Part shown: positions 23,485 to 33,799 of the stretch, in pieces
Layout: every line of letters starts with the position of its first letter
How positions within the stretch are numbered: position 1 is the first letter of the stretch
Assembly (NCBI RefSeq): GCF_030815485.1
Contig: NZ_JAUSWV010000002.1
Coordinates: forward strand, 6,510,001 to 6,574,000
Origin: Streptomyces rishiriensis
Lineage (GTDB): Bacteria > Actinomycetota > Actinomycetes > Streptomycetales > Streptomycetaceae
Direction: 5' to 3'
DNA length: 64,000 nucleotides
Position numbers and translations under genes: made by a program
The notes under the pieces: generated by a model
The model's database searches: none
What the model saw: only the letters and a program-made list of their open reading frames with translations
What the model was told of the DNA's origin: nothing

Positions 23485-25836
23485 TCAGTCCGCCCGCTCC
23501 AGCAGGGCCACCGGCAGCCCCTCGAACAGTTCCGCCACGCGCGCGTGGCCGGTGAATTCCCGCTCGGGAGCCAGGACGTCGGCCCAGGTGCCCGGGGGCA
23601 GCGCGAGCCGGGTCTCGCCCCAGCCGCCCGCCTCCGCCAGCCGCAGCGACAGCCGCGTCACGGCCGTCACCACCCGGCCGGAGCGAGCGAAGGCCAGACA
23701 GTGGGCCGCGGCCGCTCCCTCGGCGGCCAACGGCTCGTACCCCGCGGTGTCCCCGAAGACCTCCGGCCGCCGCCGGCGCAGCCGCAGCGCGGCGGCGGTC
23801 ACCGTGCCCTTGACGCCGGGGTCGTCCGGCGGGAAGCGCACCGGGCGCCGGTTGTCCGGGTCCACCAGCGCCCGGTACTCGCTCTCCGTGCCCTGGTAGA
23901 CGTCCGGCACCCCGGGCATCGTCAGGTGCACCAGCGCCGTACCGAGCACGTTCGCCCGGATGTACGGCTCCAGCGCGGCGCGCAGCGCGGTCACCCGCTC
24001 ACCCGGCACTCCGCACGGCCCCGCCGCCACGAACGCCGCCACCGCCTCCTCGTACGCCGGCTCCTGCTCCGTCCAGCTCGTGTACAGCCCCGCCTCGCGC
24101 ACGTGCTTGAGCAGTGCCTCCTGGACGCGCTCGGGGGCCGCCGGCCCGAGTCCGAAGACCGTCTGCCAGGCCGCCCACGCCAGCTGTCCGTCCGGTACGC
24201 CCTCCTGCGCGCGGGTGACCTCCGCCAGGACGTCCGCCCAGCGCTGCGGGCACTCGGTGAGCACGGCGAGCGCGGCGCGCACGTCGGCGCTGCGCTTGGT
24301 GTCGTGCGTCGACACGACCGTCCCGGTGGCCGGCCAGTCGCGCTGCACGCGCGCGCAGTACGCGTGGAAGCCGGCCGGGGAGACCCCCGGGGCGCCGGGG
24401 TCGCCGCCCACCTCGTTCGCCGCCGCCACCGGCACGTACCGGTAGAACGCCGTGTCCTCCACCGACTTGGCGCGCAGCGCGGACGCCGTCTGCGCGAACC
24501 GCGCCCGGAACTCCGCCCCGGCCGGCCCCTCCCCGCCGAGCACCAGCTTCCGCACCACGTCGACGGCGCCCGCCTCCTCCGGCACGACGAACGCCTGCCG
24601 CGCCTCGGCGGCCGCCTCCTCGGTGACGACGGCGGCCGGGTCGCCCGAGGCGTACGGCCGGTACACCTCCATGCGCACGAGCAGCTCCTCCAGCGCCGTC
24701 CGCAGGGCCCAGGGCGCCCGGTCGCGCAGGCCCGGGTCGGCCGACGCGGCGCACACCCGGGACGCCGTCCGGGTCAGCCGTTCCGTCTCGGCCGCCAGCT
24801 CGTGCGTCAGCACCTTGTACGCCGCCCGGCGCACCGTCGCCGCCCAGTCGCCGCCCCGGTCCGTCTGCGGGGCCGCGAAGCGCCGGTAGTGGGCCAGCAG
24901 CTCCCCGGCCCCCTCGGGATCCGCGAAGAGGCCGTCGACGTGGCGCAGGGCGTCGTAGCCGGTGGTGCCGGCCACGGGCCAGGAGTCCGGCAGCCGCTCG
25001 CCGTCGGCCAGGATCTTCTCGACGACCGTCCAGCGGCCGCCGCTCGCCGAGTGCAGCCGCTCCAGATAGGCGTCGGGGTCGGCGAGGCCGTCGGGGTGGT
25101 CCACCCGCAGCCCGTCGACGACGCCCTCGTGCAGCAGCCGCAGGATCGTGCCGTGGGTGGCCTCGAACACCTCCGGATCCTCCACCCGCACGCCGATGAG
25201 TTCGGAGATGCTGAAGAAGCGCCGGTAGTTCAGCTCGGTGCGGGCCAGCCGCCACCACACCGGCCGGTACCACTGGGCGTCCAGCAGCCTCGGCAGCGGC
25301 AGCCCCTCGGTGCCCTCGCGCAGCGGGAGGACGTGGTCGTAGTAGCGCAGCACGTCGCCGTCCACCCTCAGCCCTGCCAGCTCCGACCCGACGGGGCCGC
25401 CGAGCACCGGGAGCAGCACCTGGCCGCCCTGCGCCTCCCAGTCGATGTCGAACCAGCGCGCGTACGGCGACTTCGGCCCCTCGCGCAGCACCTCCCACAA
25501 GGCGTGGTTGTGACGCGGGGCCATCGCCATGTGGTTCGGCACGATGTCCACCACCAGCCCGAGCCCGTGCTCCCGCGCGGTCCGCGCCAGCGCCCGCAGT
25601 CCCTCCTCCCCGCCGAGCTCCGCCCGCACGCGCGTGGGGTCCACGACGTCGTAGCCGTGCGGGGAGCCCGGTACGGCCTCCAGGACGGGGGACAGATGCA
25701 GATGCGAGACGCCGAGCGAGGCCAGGTACGGCACGGCCGCCGTCGCCGCCCCGAACGGGAACTCGGGCTGGAGCTGCAACCGGTAGGTGGCCGTGGGCGG
25801 CACGGGAACGGAGGCGTCACGTCGCTCAGGGGTCAT
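23485..25836 (-). CDS. treY: Maltooligosyl trehalose synthase
   Basis: A 783-residue GH13 enzyme that turns the reducing-end alpha-1,4 link of maltodextrins into alpha,alpha-1,1, giving maltooligosyl-trehalose for TreZ. It begins with TYRLQLQPEFPFGAATAAVP, the family start, then DIVPNHMA (region I), the nucleophile region GLRVDHPDGLADP, the acid/base VVEKIL and the third carboxylate in STHDTKRS. The length is typical for TreY. It lies 81 bp downstream of glgX on the same strand and is probably co-transcribed: GlgX debranches glycogen, TreY and TreZ make trehalose. Cytoplasmic. Confidence 0.95.
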   Translation of the reverse strand: MTPERRDASVPVPPTATYRLQLQPEFPFGAATAAVPYLASLGVSHLHLSPVLEAVPGSPHGYDVVDPTRVRAELGGEEGLRALARTAREHGLGLVVDIVPNHMAMAPRHNHALWEVLREGPKSPYARWFDIDWEAQGGQVLLPVLGGPVGSELAGLRVDGDVLRYYDHVLPLREGTEGLPLPRLLDAQWYRPVWWRLARTELNYRRFFSISELIGVRVEDPEVFEATHGTILRLLHEGVVDGLRVDHPDGLADPDAYLERLHSASGGRWTVVEKILADGERLPDSWPVAGTTGYDALRHVDGLFADPEGAGELLAHYRRFAAPQTDRGGDWAATVRRAAYKVLTHELAAETERLTRTASRVCAASADPGLRDRAPWALRTALEELLVRMEVYRPYASGDPAAVVTEEAAAEARQAFVVPEEAGAVDVVRKLVLGGEGPAGAEFRARFAQTASALRAKSVEDTAFYRYVPVAAANEVGGDPGAPGVSPAGFHAYCARVQRDWPATGTVVSTHDTKRSADVRAALAVLTECPQRWADVLAEVTRAQEGVPDGQLAWAAWQTVFGLGPAAPERVQEALLKHVREAGLYTSWTEQEPAYEEAVAAFVAAGPCGVPGERVTALRAALEPYIRANVLGTALVHLTMPGVPDVYQGTESEYRALVDPDNRRPVRFPPDDPGVKGTVTAAALRLRRRRPEVFGDTAGYEPLAAEGAAAAHCLAFARSGRVVTAVTRLSLRLAEAGGWGETRLALPPGTWADVLAPEREFTGHARVAELFEGLPVALLERAD

Positions 25837-25917
25837 GACAACCTACGTACCCGTCCCGCCGCGTTTCGTGTCACACACCTCCTCCAGGCGGGTCGCTCCC
25901 GTGCCCTCCCGGCCCGG

Positions 25918-28026
<2,109 letters not shown>

Positions 28027-28136
28027 GGACACGACTCTTTCAGGTGTCTCGCCCCGTCGGGGCGCCTTGAACGTCGAGTCTCCAGGAAAGTGGGGGAACC
28101 ACCTGTGACTTACGCCCCTCTTACCTGACGACCAGT

Positions 28137-28168
28137 GCACAGGACGACAGGTGACTCACGTCCTGTGC
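28137..28168. promoter_or_regulatory. 10-bp perfect inverted repeat in a divergent gap
   Basis: GCACAGGACG (28137-28146) and CGTCCTGTGC (28159-28168) are separated by 12 bp. They lie between the start of glgX (110 bp away) and the amine oxidase subunit A start (56 bp away). A dimeric repressor site or an mRNA hairpin in the 5' leader of the amine oxidase genes are both possible. No regulator gene is adjacent. Confidence 0.45.
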
Positions 28169-28223
28169 CGAACCAGTGGGGCAGAAACGTACTCCCGCGC
28201 AACAGGGGGAGCAGGGGGAATTT

Positions 28224-29045
28224 GTGCGCACGACAGTGCGCCGCCACCTGGGCAAGGTGGTGGCGGGTACGGCCATCGCGGTGGCCGCGACGGCCGTGAT
28301 GGTGGGGATCACCCTTCCGGGCACGGCGGGGGCGGACGACACAGGAGGCGGCAAGGGCGGCCCGAGCACGCGGCAGGCAGCCGGACAGCAGCAGGGGGAC
28401 ACGGGGGCTGCGGTACAGCCCGGTGTCGTCGAGGAGGCGCCCGCCGAGGGCGCCAGGGGCGAGGGCCGCGACCCGCTCACCGACGACGAGATCGCGCGCG
28501 TGGAGAAGATCGCGCTCGACCGGCAGCAGTTCAACGCCAGTGAGGACGTGGACGGCGACCGCGGCCCGCAGCGCCTGGGCGTGGACCTCGCCGAACCCGC
28601 GGCCGACGAGGTGGACGACCCCGACGCGCCCCGGCGCGCGGTGGTGTCGTTCTACGACTACAAGGACGACACGCTCGTCACCAGGACCGTCAACCTCGAC
28701 ACCGGCAAGGTCGAGGGCACCGGCGCCCGGCACGGCGTCCAGCCGCCGCTCAGCGCCGCCGAGCAGAGCGAGGCCGCGAGCCTGCTGATCGCCGACCCGC
28801 TGGGCGCGGGCCTGAAGGCCGACTTCAAGGACGCCACGGGCAAGGAGCTCAGCTCTCCCGACCAGCTGCAGATCGCCGCCATGATCTACCGCGCGGTGCC
28901 GGGCGCCGAGCCCGCCGTCCTCGACACGTGCGGGGAACACCGCTGCGTGCGGCTGCTGCCGAAGGTCAGGAACGGCCCGTGGATCGACGCCCGGTCCCTG
29001 GTGATCGACCTCAGCACCCGCAAGGTCGTCCGGCTCAGCGGCTGA
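28224..29045 (+). CDS. Secreted N2/N3-like half of a split copper amine oxidase (tyramine oxidase subunit A-like)
   Basis: A 273-residue exported protein. A signal peptide with Arg residues (RTTVRRHLGKVVAGTAIAVA) is followed by a Gln/Gly-rich linker and then a domain (about 80-273) resembling the small N-terminal domains of copper amine oxidases. It contains DPLTDDEIARVEKIAL, RRAVVSFYDYKDDTLVTRTV, LDTGKVEG and HGVQPPLSAAE. It has no copper or quinone residues of its own. The following gene encodes the catalytic domain and lacks these domains, so the two products together would rebuild one enzyme. The GTG at 28224 is chosen for GGGGGAA upstream; GTG at 28176 is possible. Confidence 0.72.
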   Translation: MRTTVRRHLGKVVAGTAIAVAATAVMVGITLPGTAGADDTGGGKGGPSTRQAAGQQQGDTGAAVQPGVVEEAPAEGARGEGRDPLTDDEIARVEKIALDRQQFNASEDVDGDRGPQRLGVDLAEPAADEVDDPDAPRRAVVSFYDYKDDTLVTRTVNLDTGKVEGTGARHGVQPPLSAAEQSEAASLLIADPLGAGLKADFKDATGKELSSPDQLQIAAMIYRAVPGAEPAVLDTCGEHRCVRLLPKVRNGPWIDARSLVIDLSTRKVVRLSG

Positions 29046-29121
29046 ATCCGCAGCAGGCCCACCTCCACGTCCGTTTTCCGACCTGCCTTCCGCAGCGGGA
29101 GGCACAGGGAGTCATGTCCAC

Positions 29122-30468
29122 ATGCGTGTTCCGAATCTGATCGGCGGCCTTCGGCCGCAGGGCGCCGGCCGTGTCCACCGGGGGGCGGCCGTCGGCCTCT
29201 GTGTGGCCGCGCTGGCCACCGGGGCGGCCGCCGGAGCCGGCCCGGCCGCCGCCCGGCCGAAGGCGGCCCCCGCGGCGGCCGCCGACTGCAGCGCCGCCTA
29301 CCGCATCGAACAGAAGCTCGCCACCGGCACGACCTGGCGCATGTGCTGGCGCTTCGAGGCCAAGTCCGGCCTGGTCCTGGAGAAGATCTCCTACCAGCCA
29401 CCCGGCGAGACCAAGCCGATCAAGGTCCTCAACAGCGCCAAGATCGCCCAGATCCACGTGCCGTACGACGACGGCAAGAACGAGTACAACGACATCACCG
29501 ACTACAACTTCGGCTCGGGCCTGGTCGGGATGACGCCCGCCGAGTGCCCCGGCGGCACCCTCAAAACCATCAAGGTCCCCGAGTCCTTCTCCGACAACCC
29601 GAACGTCAAGGGCCTGTGCACCACGACCCGTTCGCGCGGTCACGCCTACCGCATGCAGTCGGACACGGGCAACAAGGTCTACCAGGCCCAGGGCAAGGAC
29701 CTGTTGATCTACACCGTCAACAAGGTCGGCTGGTACGAGTACATCACCGAGTGGCGCTTCTCCGACGACGGCGCCGTCAACATGAACGTCGGCGCCACCG
29801 GCAGCCTCTCGCCCTTCGACTACGACGCCGGCGACGGCCGCGGCTGGCCGATAGGCAAGGGCGCCAAGTCCTACGCCACCAGCCACAGCCACAACGTCTT
29901 CTGGCGGCTCGACTTCGGCCTCGACGGCTCCTCGGCCACCAAGGTGGAGCAGTACGACTCGGTGGTCAGCCCGCCCGCCGGCGGCGGACAGGGCCCGACC
30001 GCCAGGACCACCCGCACGCCCGTCACCACGGAACTCGCGGGCGACGCACAGAACATGCGCTGGTGGCGGGTGGTCAGCGCGACCGGCAAGAACAAGGACG
30101 GCCACGCCCGCTCCTACGAACTCGTCCCCGGCGCCACCGCCACGTACCCGGGGCGCAGGTTCACCCAGCACGACGTCTACTTCACGCAGTACAACCAGTG
30201 CGAGCAGTACGCCAGCAACAACGTCCGCGACTGCGGCAGCCCCCTGCACGGCACCTCCGTCGACAAGTGGGTGAACGGACAGACCCTCACCCACCCCGTG
30301 ACCTGGGTGAACGTGGGATTCCACCACATCGCCCGGGACGAGGACCAGCAGCCCATGCCGGTCCACTGGCAGGGCTTCTCGCTCGTCCCCCGGGACGTCA
30401 CCGCTATGAATCCGCTCACTCCGTCCGCGCTGGCCGGACAGAACGGTGAGTCGAACAGCGGTAGTTGA
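29122..30468 (+). CDS. Secreted copper amine oxidase catalytic subunit (tyramine oxidase subunit B-like)
   Basis: A 448-residue exported protein with a signal peptide (to about 45) and a copper amine oxidase catalytic fold. By eye: catalytic-base Asp127 (VPYDDG to ITDYNFG); topaquinone site YTVNKVGWYEY, where Tyr205 occupies the modified-Tyr position but the usual Asn before it is Trp204 and the Asp/Glu after it is Glu206; copper ligands His255 and His257 (TSHSHNVFWRLDFGLDG); third ligand His401 or His402 (VGFHHIARDEDQQPMPVHW). Such enzymes oxidise primary amines such as tyramine to aldehydes with H2O2 and NH3. The Asn to Trp change leaves cofactor formation open. It follows its partner gene by 76 bp. 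Confidence 0.78.
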   Translation: MRVPNLIGGLRPQGAGRVHRGAAVGLCVAALATGAAAGAGPAAARPKAAPAAAADCSAAYRIEQKLATGTTWRMCWRFEAKSGLVLEKISYQPPGETKPIKVLNSAKIAQIHVPYDDGKNEYNDITDYNFGSGLVGMTPAECPGGTLKTIKVPESFSDNPNVKGLCTTTRSRGHAYRMQSDTGNKVYQAQGKDLLIYTVNKVGWYEYITEWRFSDDGAVNMNVGATGSLSPFDYDAGDGRGWPIGKGAKSYATSHSHNVFWRLDFGLDGSSATKVEQYDSVVSPPAGGGQGPTARTTRTPVTTELAGDAQNMRWWRVVSATGKNKDGHARSYELVPGATATYPGRRFTQHDVYFTQYNQCEQYASNNVRDCGSPLHGTSVDKWVNGQTLTHPVTWVNVGFHHIARDEDQQPMPVHWQGFSLVPRDVTAMNPLTPSALAGQNGESNSGS

Positions 30469-30570
30469 GAAACGACCTGTCCATCCGGCTGCACCGCCCG
30501 CCGCTCCCGGAGTACCCTTCCTTGATCGTTGGGACGGGGAGTGCTCGGGGGAGCGGAAGGCGGTGCGCGG

Positions 30571-31809
30571 GTGGGCTCGGGAGGGCTGGAGCTGCCCCCT
30601 GGTGACGAGGGTCACGAGGGGGGCTCCGCAGACGTCCCGCCCGGCACGGTGTCGCTGGCCCGGCCGATGGAGACGAACGCCATCGGACCGGAGCTGGACT
30701 GGGACGCCGAAGCCTGGCGGGAGGTACGCACCCGCGCCCAGCGGGCCGGCCGGGCCTACATCTGGCTGAACCTCGTCGAACAGCGGCTGCGCGCCGTCGT
30801 GGCCGCCGTGCTGCGGCCCGTCTACGAACCCGTCCACGGCGACGAATGGGTGGTCGCCGCGGCCGGACCCGCCGGCCAGGAGTGGGTGCAGCGCGCGGTC
30901 GCCGTGCGCGAAGTCAGCCGCCGCAAGGGCTACTTGCTCGACCCGGCCGACGACAACGTCATCTCCTTCCTCACACTGCCCCAGCTGCGTGAGCTGATGG
31001 TGCAGCACTGGCCGTGCTTCGAGCCGTACTTCGACGACCGCCGGGACGTCGAACTCGCGCTGGACGAGCTCGAGGTGACCCGTAACGTCGTCTCCCGCAA
31101 CCGGGCCCTGTCCGAGGCCGTCCTCGGGCAGGCCGAGCGGGCCTCCGCACGTCTGCTGGAGATGCTCGGCACCAGCGGCGACGTGCCCTCGGCGCGCCGG
31201 CTGCCCGTCGACGCCGTCGAGGACCTCGTCGGCGACCGGTACGCGGACGTGGTCGCCGTCCACTCCGACCGGGTGCGGCTGCTGCGCCGGTTCCCCGCCG
31301 AGGACATCTTCGACGGCGCCCGCCGCCTCGACGCCATCGGCATCGGCCTCAACCTGCTCGTGCAGAACTTCTCCGGCCGCCGTCTGGTCCGCCTCGCCGA
31401 GGCCGGCGCCCGGGTCCGGCTGCTGTTCCTCAACCCGGCCTCCAGCGCGGTCAAGCGCCGCGAGCGCGAACTCGGGATGAAACGGGGCGAGCTGAGCCGG
31501 GCGGTGGAGATGAACATCCTGCACATGCGCCGCGTCCGCGCCCGGCTGCGCGACCCCGGCGCCTTCCAGATCCAGGTGTACGACGAGACACCCCGCTTCA
31601 CCGCCTATCTGGTCGACGGCGACGGCACCGACGGCATCGCGGTGATCCAGTCCTACCTGCGGCGCATGCGCGGGATGGAGGCGCCGGTGCTGGTGCTGCG
31701 CAACGGCAACCGGGTGGTCAGACCGGGCGAACAGGACGACAGCGGAATCTTCCCGGCATACCGCGAGGAGTTCGAGCTGGCCTGGGCGGACTCGCGGCCG
31801 GTGTCCTGA
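30571..31809 (+). CDS. SAV2148-family HEPN-domain protein
   Basis: A protein of about 412 residues, highly characteristic of Streptomyces (SAV2148 family). An acidic N-terminus (GSGGLELPPGDEGHEG) precedes a helical HEPN-like domain (about 45-200). The place where HEPN RNases have RNxxxH reads RNVVSRNRALS (Arg171-Asn172, then Arg176), so the catalytic His appears replaced by Arg. A different RELMVQHW stands at about 140-147. The C-terminal half (about 240-412) is a conserved alpha/beta region of unknown role. HEPN domains often cleave RNA in toxin or defence systems, but this family is chromosomal and conserved. GTG at 30571 fits the family start; TTG at 30529 and GTG at 30541 are alternatives. 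Confidence 0.8.
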   Translation: MGSGGLELPPGDEGHEGGSADVPPGTVSLARPMETNAIGPELDWDAEAWREVRTRAQRAGRAYIWLNLVEQRLRAVVAAVLRPVYEPVHGDEWVVAAAGPAGQEWVQRAVAVREVSRRKGYLLDPADDNVISFLTLPQLRELMVQHWPCFEPYFDDRRDVELALDELEVTRNVVSRNRALSEAVLGQAERASARLLEMLGTSGDVPSARRLPVDAVEDLVGDRYADVVAVHSDRVRLLRRFPAEDIFDGARRLDAIGIGLNLLVQNFSGRRLVRLAEAGARVRLLFLNPASSAVKRRERELGMKRGELSRAVEMNILHMRRVRARLRDPGAFQIQVYDETPRFTAYLVDGDGTDGIAVIQSYLRRMRGMEAPVLVLRNGNRVVRPGEQDDSGIFPAYREEFELAWADSRPVS

Positions 31810-31917
31810 ATCATCCGTTTCGCCCGGAGGGTGAGCGGAACGCGGTCCTCTGATTGTCAGTGGTGCGTGCGAGGGTGGAGACCACTGGGGGAAGCACCAC
31901 CAAGAAGGGGGGCCACC

Positions 31918-32640
31918 ATGGCCTGGTACCGGGAGCTGCTTGTCGGCTTCGACCTGGAGACGACCGGGACGGACCCGCGCGAGGCGCGCATCGTCACGGG
32001 AGCCGTGATCGAGGTCAGGGACGGGCAGGTCCTGGGACACCGCGAGTGGCTGGCGGACCCGGGCGTGGAGATCCCGGCGGACGCCGTCGCGGTGCACGGG
32101 ATCAGCAACGAGCGGGCGGCCGGCGAAGGCGCTCCCGCGGACCGGGTAGCGGACGCGATCGCCGACGTCCTCGCGGGCTACTGGCGCACCGGGGTCCCGG
32201 TCGTCGCCTACAACGCCGCCTTCGACCTGACCCTGCTCTCCGCCGAACTGCGGCGCCACGGGCTGCCCTCGCTGCGCGACCGCCTGGGCGGCGTGGACCC
32301 GGCACCGGTCGTCGACCCGTACACCATCGACCGCTCGGTCGACCGCTACCGGCGCGGCAAGCGCAACCTCGAGGCGGTCTGCGCCGAGTACGGCGTCCGC
32401 CTCGACTCGGCGCACGACGCCTCGGCCGACGCCCTCGCGGCGGCCCGCCTCGCGCGGGCGATAGCCGGCCGCCACCCCAAGGTCGCGTCCCTCGGCCCGG
32501 CGGAGCTGCACCGCCGCCAGATCGAGTGGTACGCCGAGTGGGCGGCGGACTTCCAGAGCTTCCTCCGCCGCAAGGGGGACGCGGAGGCAGTGGTGGACGG
32601 GGCCTGGCCGGTGCGGGAGCCGGCGGAGAAGACCGTCTGA
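31918..32640 (+). CDS. DEDDh-type 3'-5' exonuclease
   Basis: A 240-residue DnaQ-like nuclease. Motifs: ExoI VGFDLETTGTD (Asp and Glu), ExoII YNAAFDLTLL (Asp) and ExoIII SAHDASADA (His and Asp). All four acidic residues and the DEDDh His are present, so it should be active on DNA or RNA ends. A C-terminal extension of about 50 residues (ELHRRQIEWYAEWAADFQSF) is typical of the Streptomyces proteins annotated as exonuclease domain-containing. The ATG at 31918 follows AAGGGGGGCC; an upstream frame of 29 codons has no homology. It lies 108 bp after the HEPN gene, so joint transcription is possible. Confidence 0.9.
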   Translation: MAWYRELLVGFDLETTGTDPREARIVTGAVIEVRDGQVLGHREWLADPGVEIPADAVAVHGISNERAAGEGAPADRVADAIADVLAGYWRTGVPVVAYNAAFDLTLLSAELRRHGLPSLRDRLGGVDPAPVVDPYTIDRSVDRYRRGKRNLEAVCAEYGVRLDSAHDASADALAAARLARAIAGRHPKVASLGPAELHRRQIEWYAEWAADFQSFLRRKGDAEAVVDGAWPVREPAEKTV

Positions 32641-32739
32641 CGTCCCGCGACCCCGGCCGCGCTCACCGGCCGCCGGTCCGGGGCAGGTCCGCGTCCTTCC
32701 CGCCCCCGGCGGCGGTCCGCCAGGCCCGCAGCGCCCGGA

Positions 32740-33603
32740 TCAGAACGGATACCATCGCACCGCCTCGTCGCCGTCCCGCAGCGACGCCACCCGGCGCCGG
32801 AACTCCGTCAGCGCCTCGGGGTTGCCGGGCGCGTGCTGGGCGACCCAGGCACAGCTCGCGGTCTCGCGGGCGCCCCGCAGGACCGTGCACCCCGCCCACT
32901 CCCGCACGTCCCAGCCGTAGGTCCCGGTGAAGGCGTCGTAGGCCTCGGCGGGCAGCCCGTACCGGTCGCGGGAGAGCGCCATCACCACCAGGTCGTGCTC
33001 GCGCAGATCGGCGGAGACGGTCTCCAGGTCGACCAGGACCGGACCGTCGGGCCCGACGTGCACATTGCGGGGCAGCGCGTCGCCGTGGATCGGACCGCGC
33101 GGCAGATGCGGGGTGAGGGCGGCGGCCGCCGCGGCGAAGCCGTCGCGGCGCTCGCGCAGATACGCCGCGTCCGCCGGGTCGATCGCGTCGCCCGCGAGCC
33201 GCAGCCAGCGTTCGACACCCGACAGCAGATCGCGTGCGGGCAGGCCGAAGGCGGGGGCGGGCAGGGCATGCACGAGACGCAGCAGTTCGGCCAGATCCCG
33301 TGGCTCGGCGGGGCGCACGGGGTCGGGCAGCCGGTGCCACAGGGTCACCGGGTGGCCCTCGACGAGCAGCGGCTCCGGCCCGGCGGCCCGCACCGCCGGG
33401 ACCCCCGCCCCGGCCAGCCAGGCCGCGACCGCGAGCTCGCGCCGGGCCCGGTCGAGGAGTTCGGCGTCACGGCCCACCTTCACCACCAGGTCACCGGCGG
33501 CGAACACCGCGTTCTCACCCAGGGCGAGGAGCCGCGCGTCCGCCGCCGGGCCGGTCAGTACGCCCGCCGCGGCGAGTACGTCCCGCGCCCGTGCCTCGTC
33601 CAT
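32740..33603 (-). CDS. APH-family phosphotransferase
   Basis: A 287-residue kinase-like protein with an intact active site: N-lobe Lys in AAGDLVVKVGR, catalytic loop IHGDALPRNVHV (HGD and Asn) and metal-binding Asp in VLVDLETV. It belongs to the aminoglycoside/small-molecule phosphotransferase family. The substrate is unknown, and there is no antibiotic cluster nearby. The C-terminus contains the conserved Trp-rich end DGDEAVRWYPF. The ATG at 33603 follows ACGGAGGCGG. It contrasts with the degenerate relative at 16211-17182. It is convergent with the exonuclease gene and divergent from the ABC importer. Confidence 0.87.
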   Translation of the reverse strand: MDEARARDVLAAAGVLTGPAADARLLALGENAVFAAGDLVVKVGRDAELLDRARRELAVAAWLAGAGVPAVRAAGPEPLLVEGHPVTLWHRLPDPVRPAEPRDLAELLRLVHALPAPAFGLPARDLLSGVERWLRLAGDAIDPADAAYLRERRDGFAAAAAALTPHLPRGPIHGDALPRNVHVGPDGPVLVDLETVSADLREHDLVVMALSRDRYGLPAEAYDAFTGTYGWDVREWAGCTVLRGARETASCAWVAQHAPGNPEALTEFRRRVASLRDGDEAVRWYPF

Positions 33604-33623
33604 CGTCCGCCTCCGTGTGGTTC

Positions 33624-33670
33624 GCCGCCCGACGCCGCCCGACGCCGCCCGACGCCGCCGGACGGCGTCG
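33624..33670. repeat. 10-bp tandem repeat ending in a hairpin
   Basis: Three copies of GCCGCCCGAC and one of GCCGCCGGAC (33624-33663) run into a perfect inverted repeat CGACGCCG-CCGGA-CGGCGTCG (33650-33670). It lies 20-70 bp upstream of the APH gene start, in the divergent gap with the ABC importer, and could influence leader structure. Confidence 0.6.
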
Positions 33671-33799
33671 TGATCCGGCCGTCCGACGGTCAGTGTCGCA
33701 TTCGCACGGATCGGGCCGTGCGCACGGTCTCTTGACGGGGTACAGCACCTTCACGACCATGACGGGGCCCGTCACAGCCGGGGGAAGGGGGCGGATCCG

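Noticed and set aside
28176..28223. GTG at 28176 as start of amine oxidase subunit A
   Set aside because: It adds 16 hydrophilic residues before the signal peptide and lacks a binding site; GTG 28224 follows GGGGGAA.
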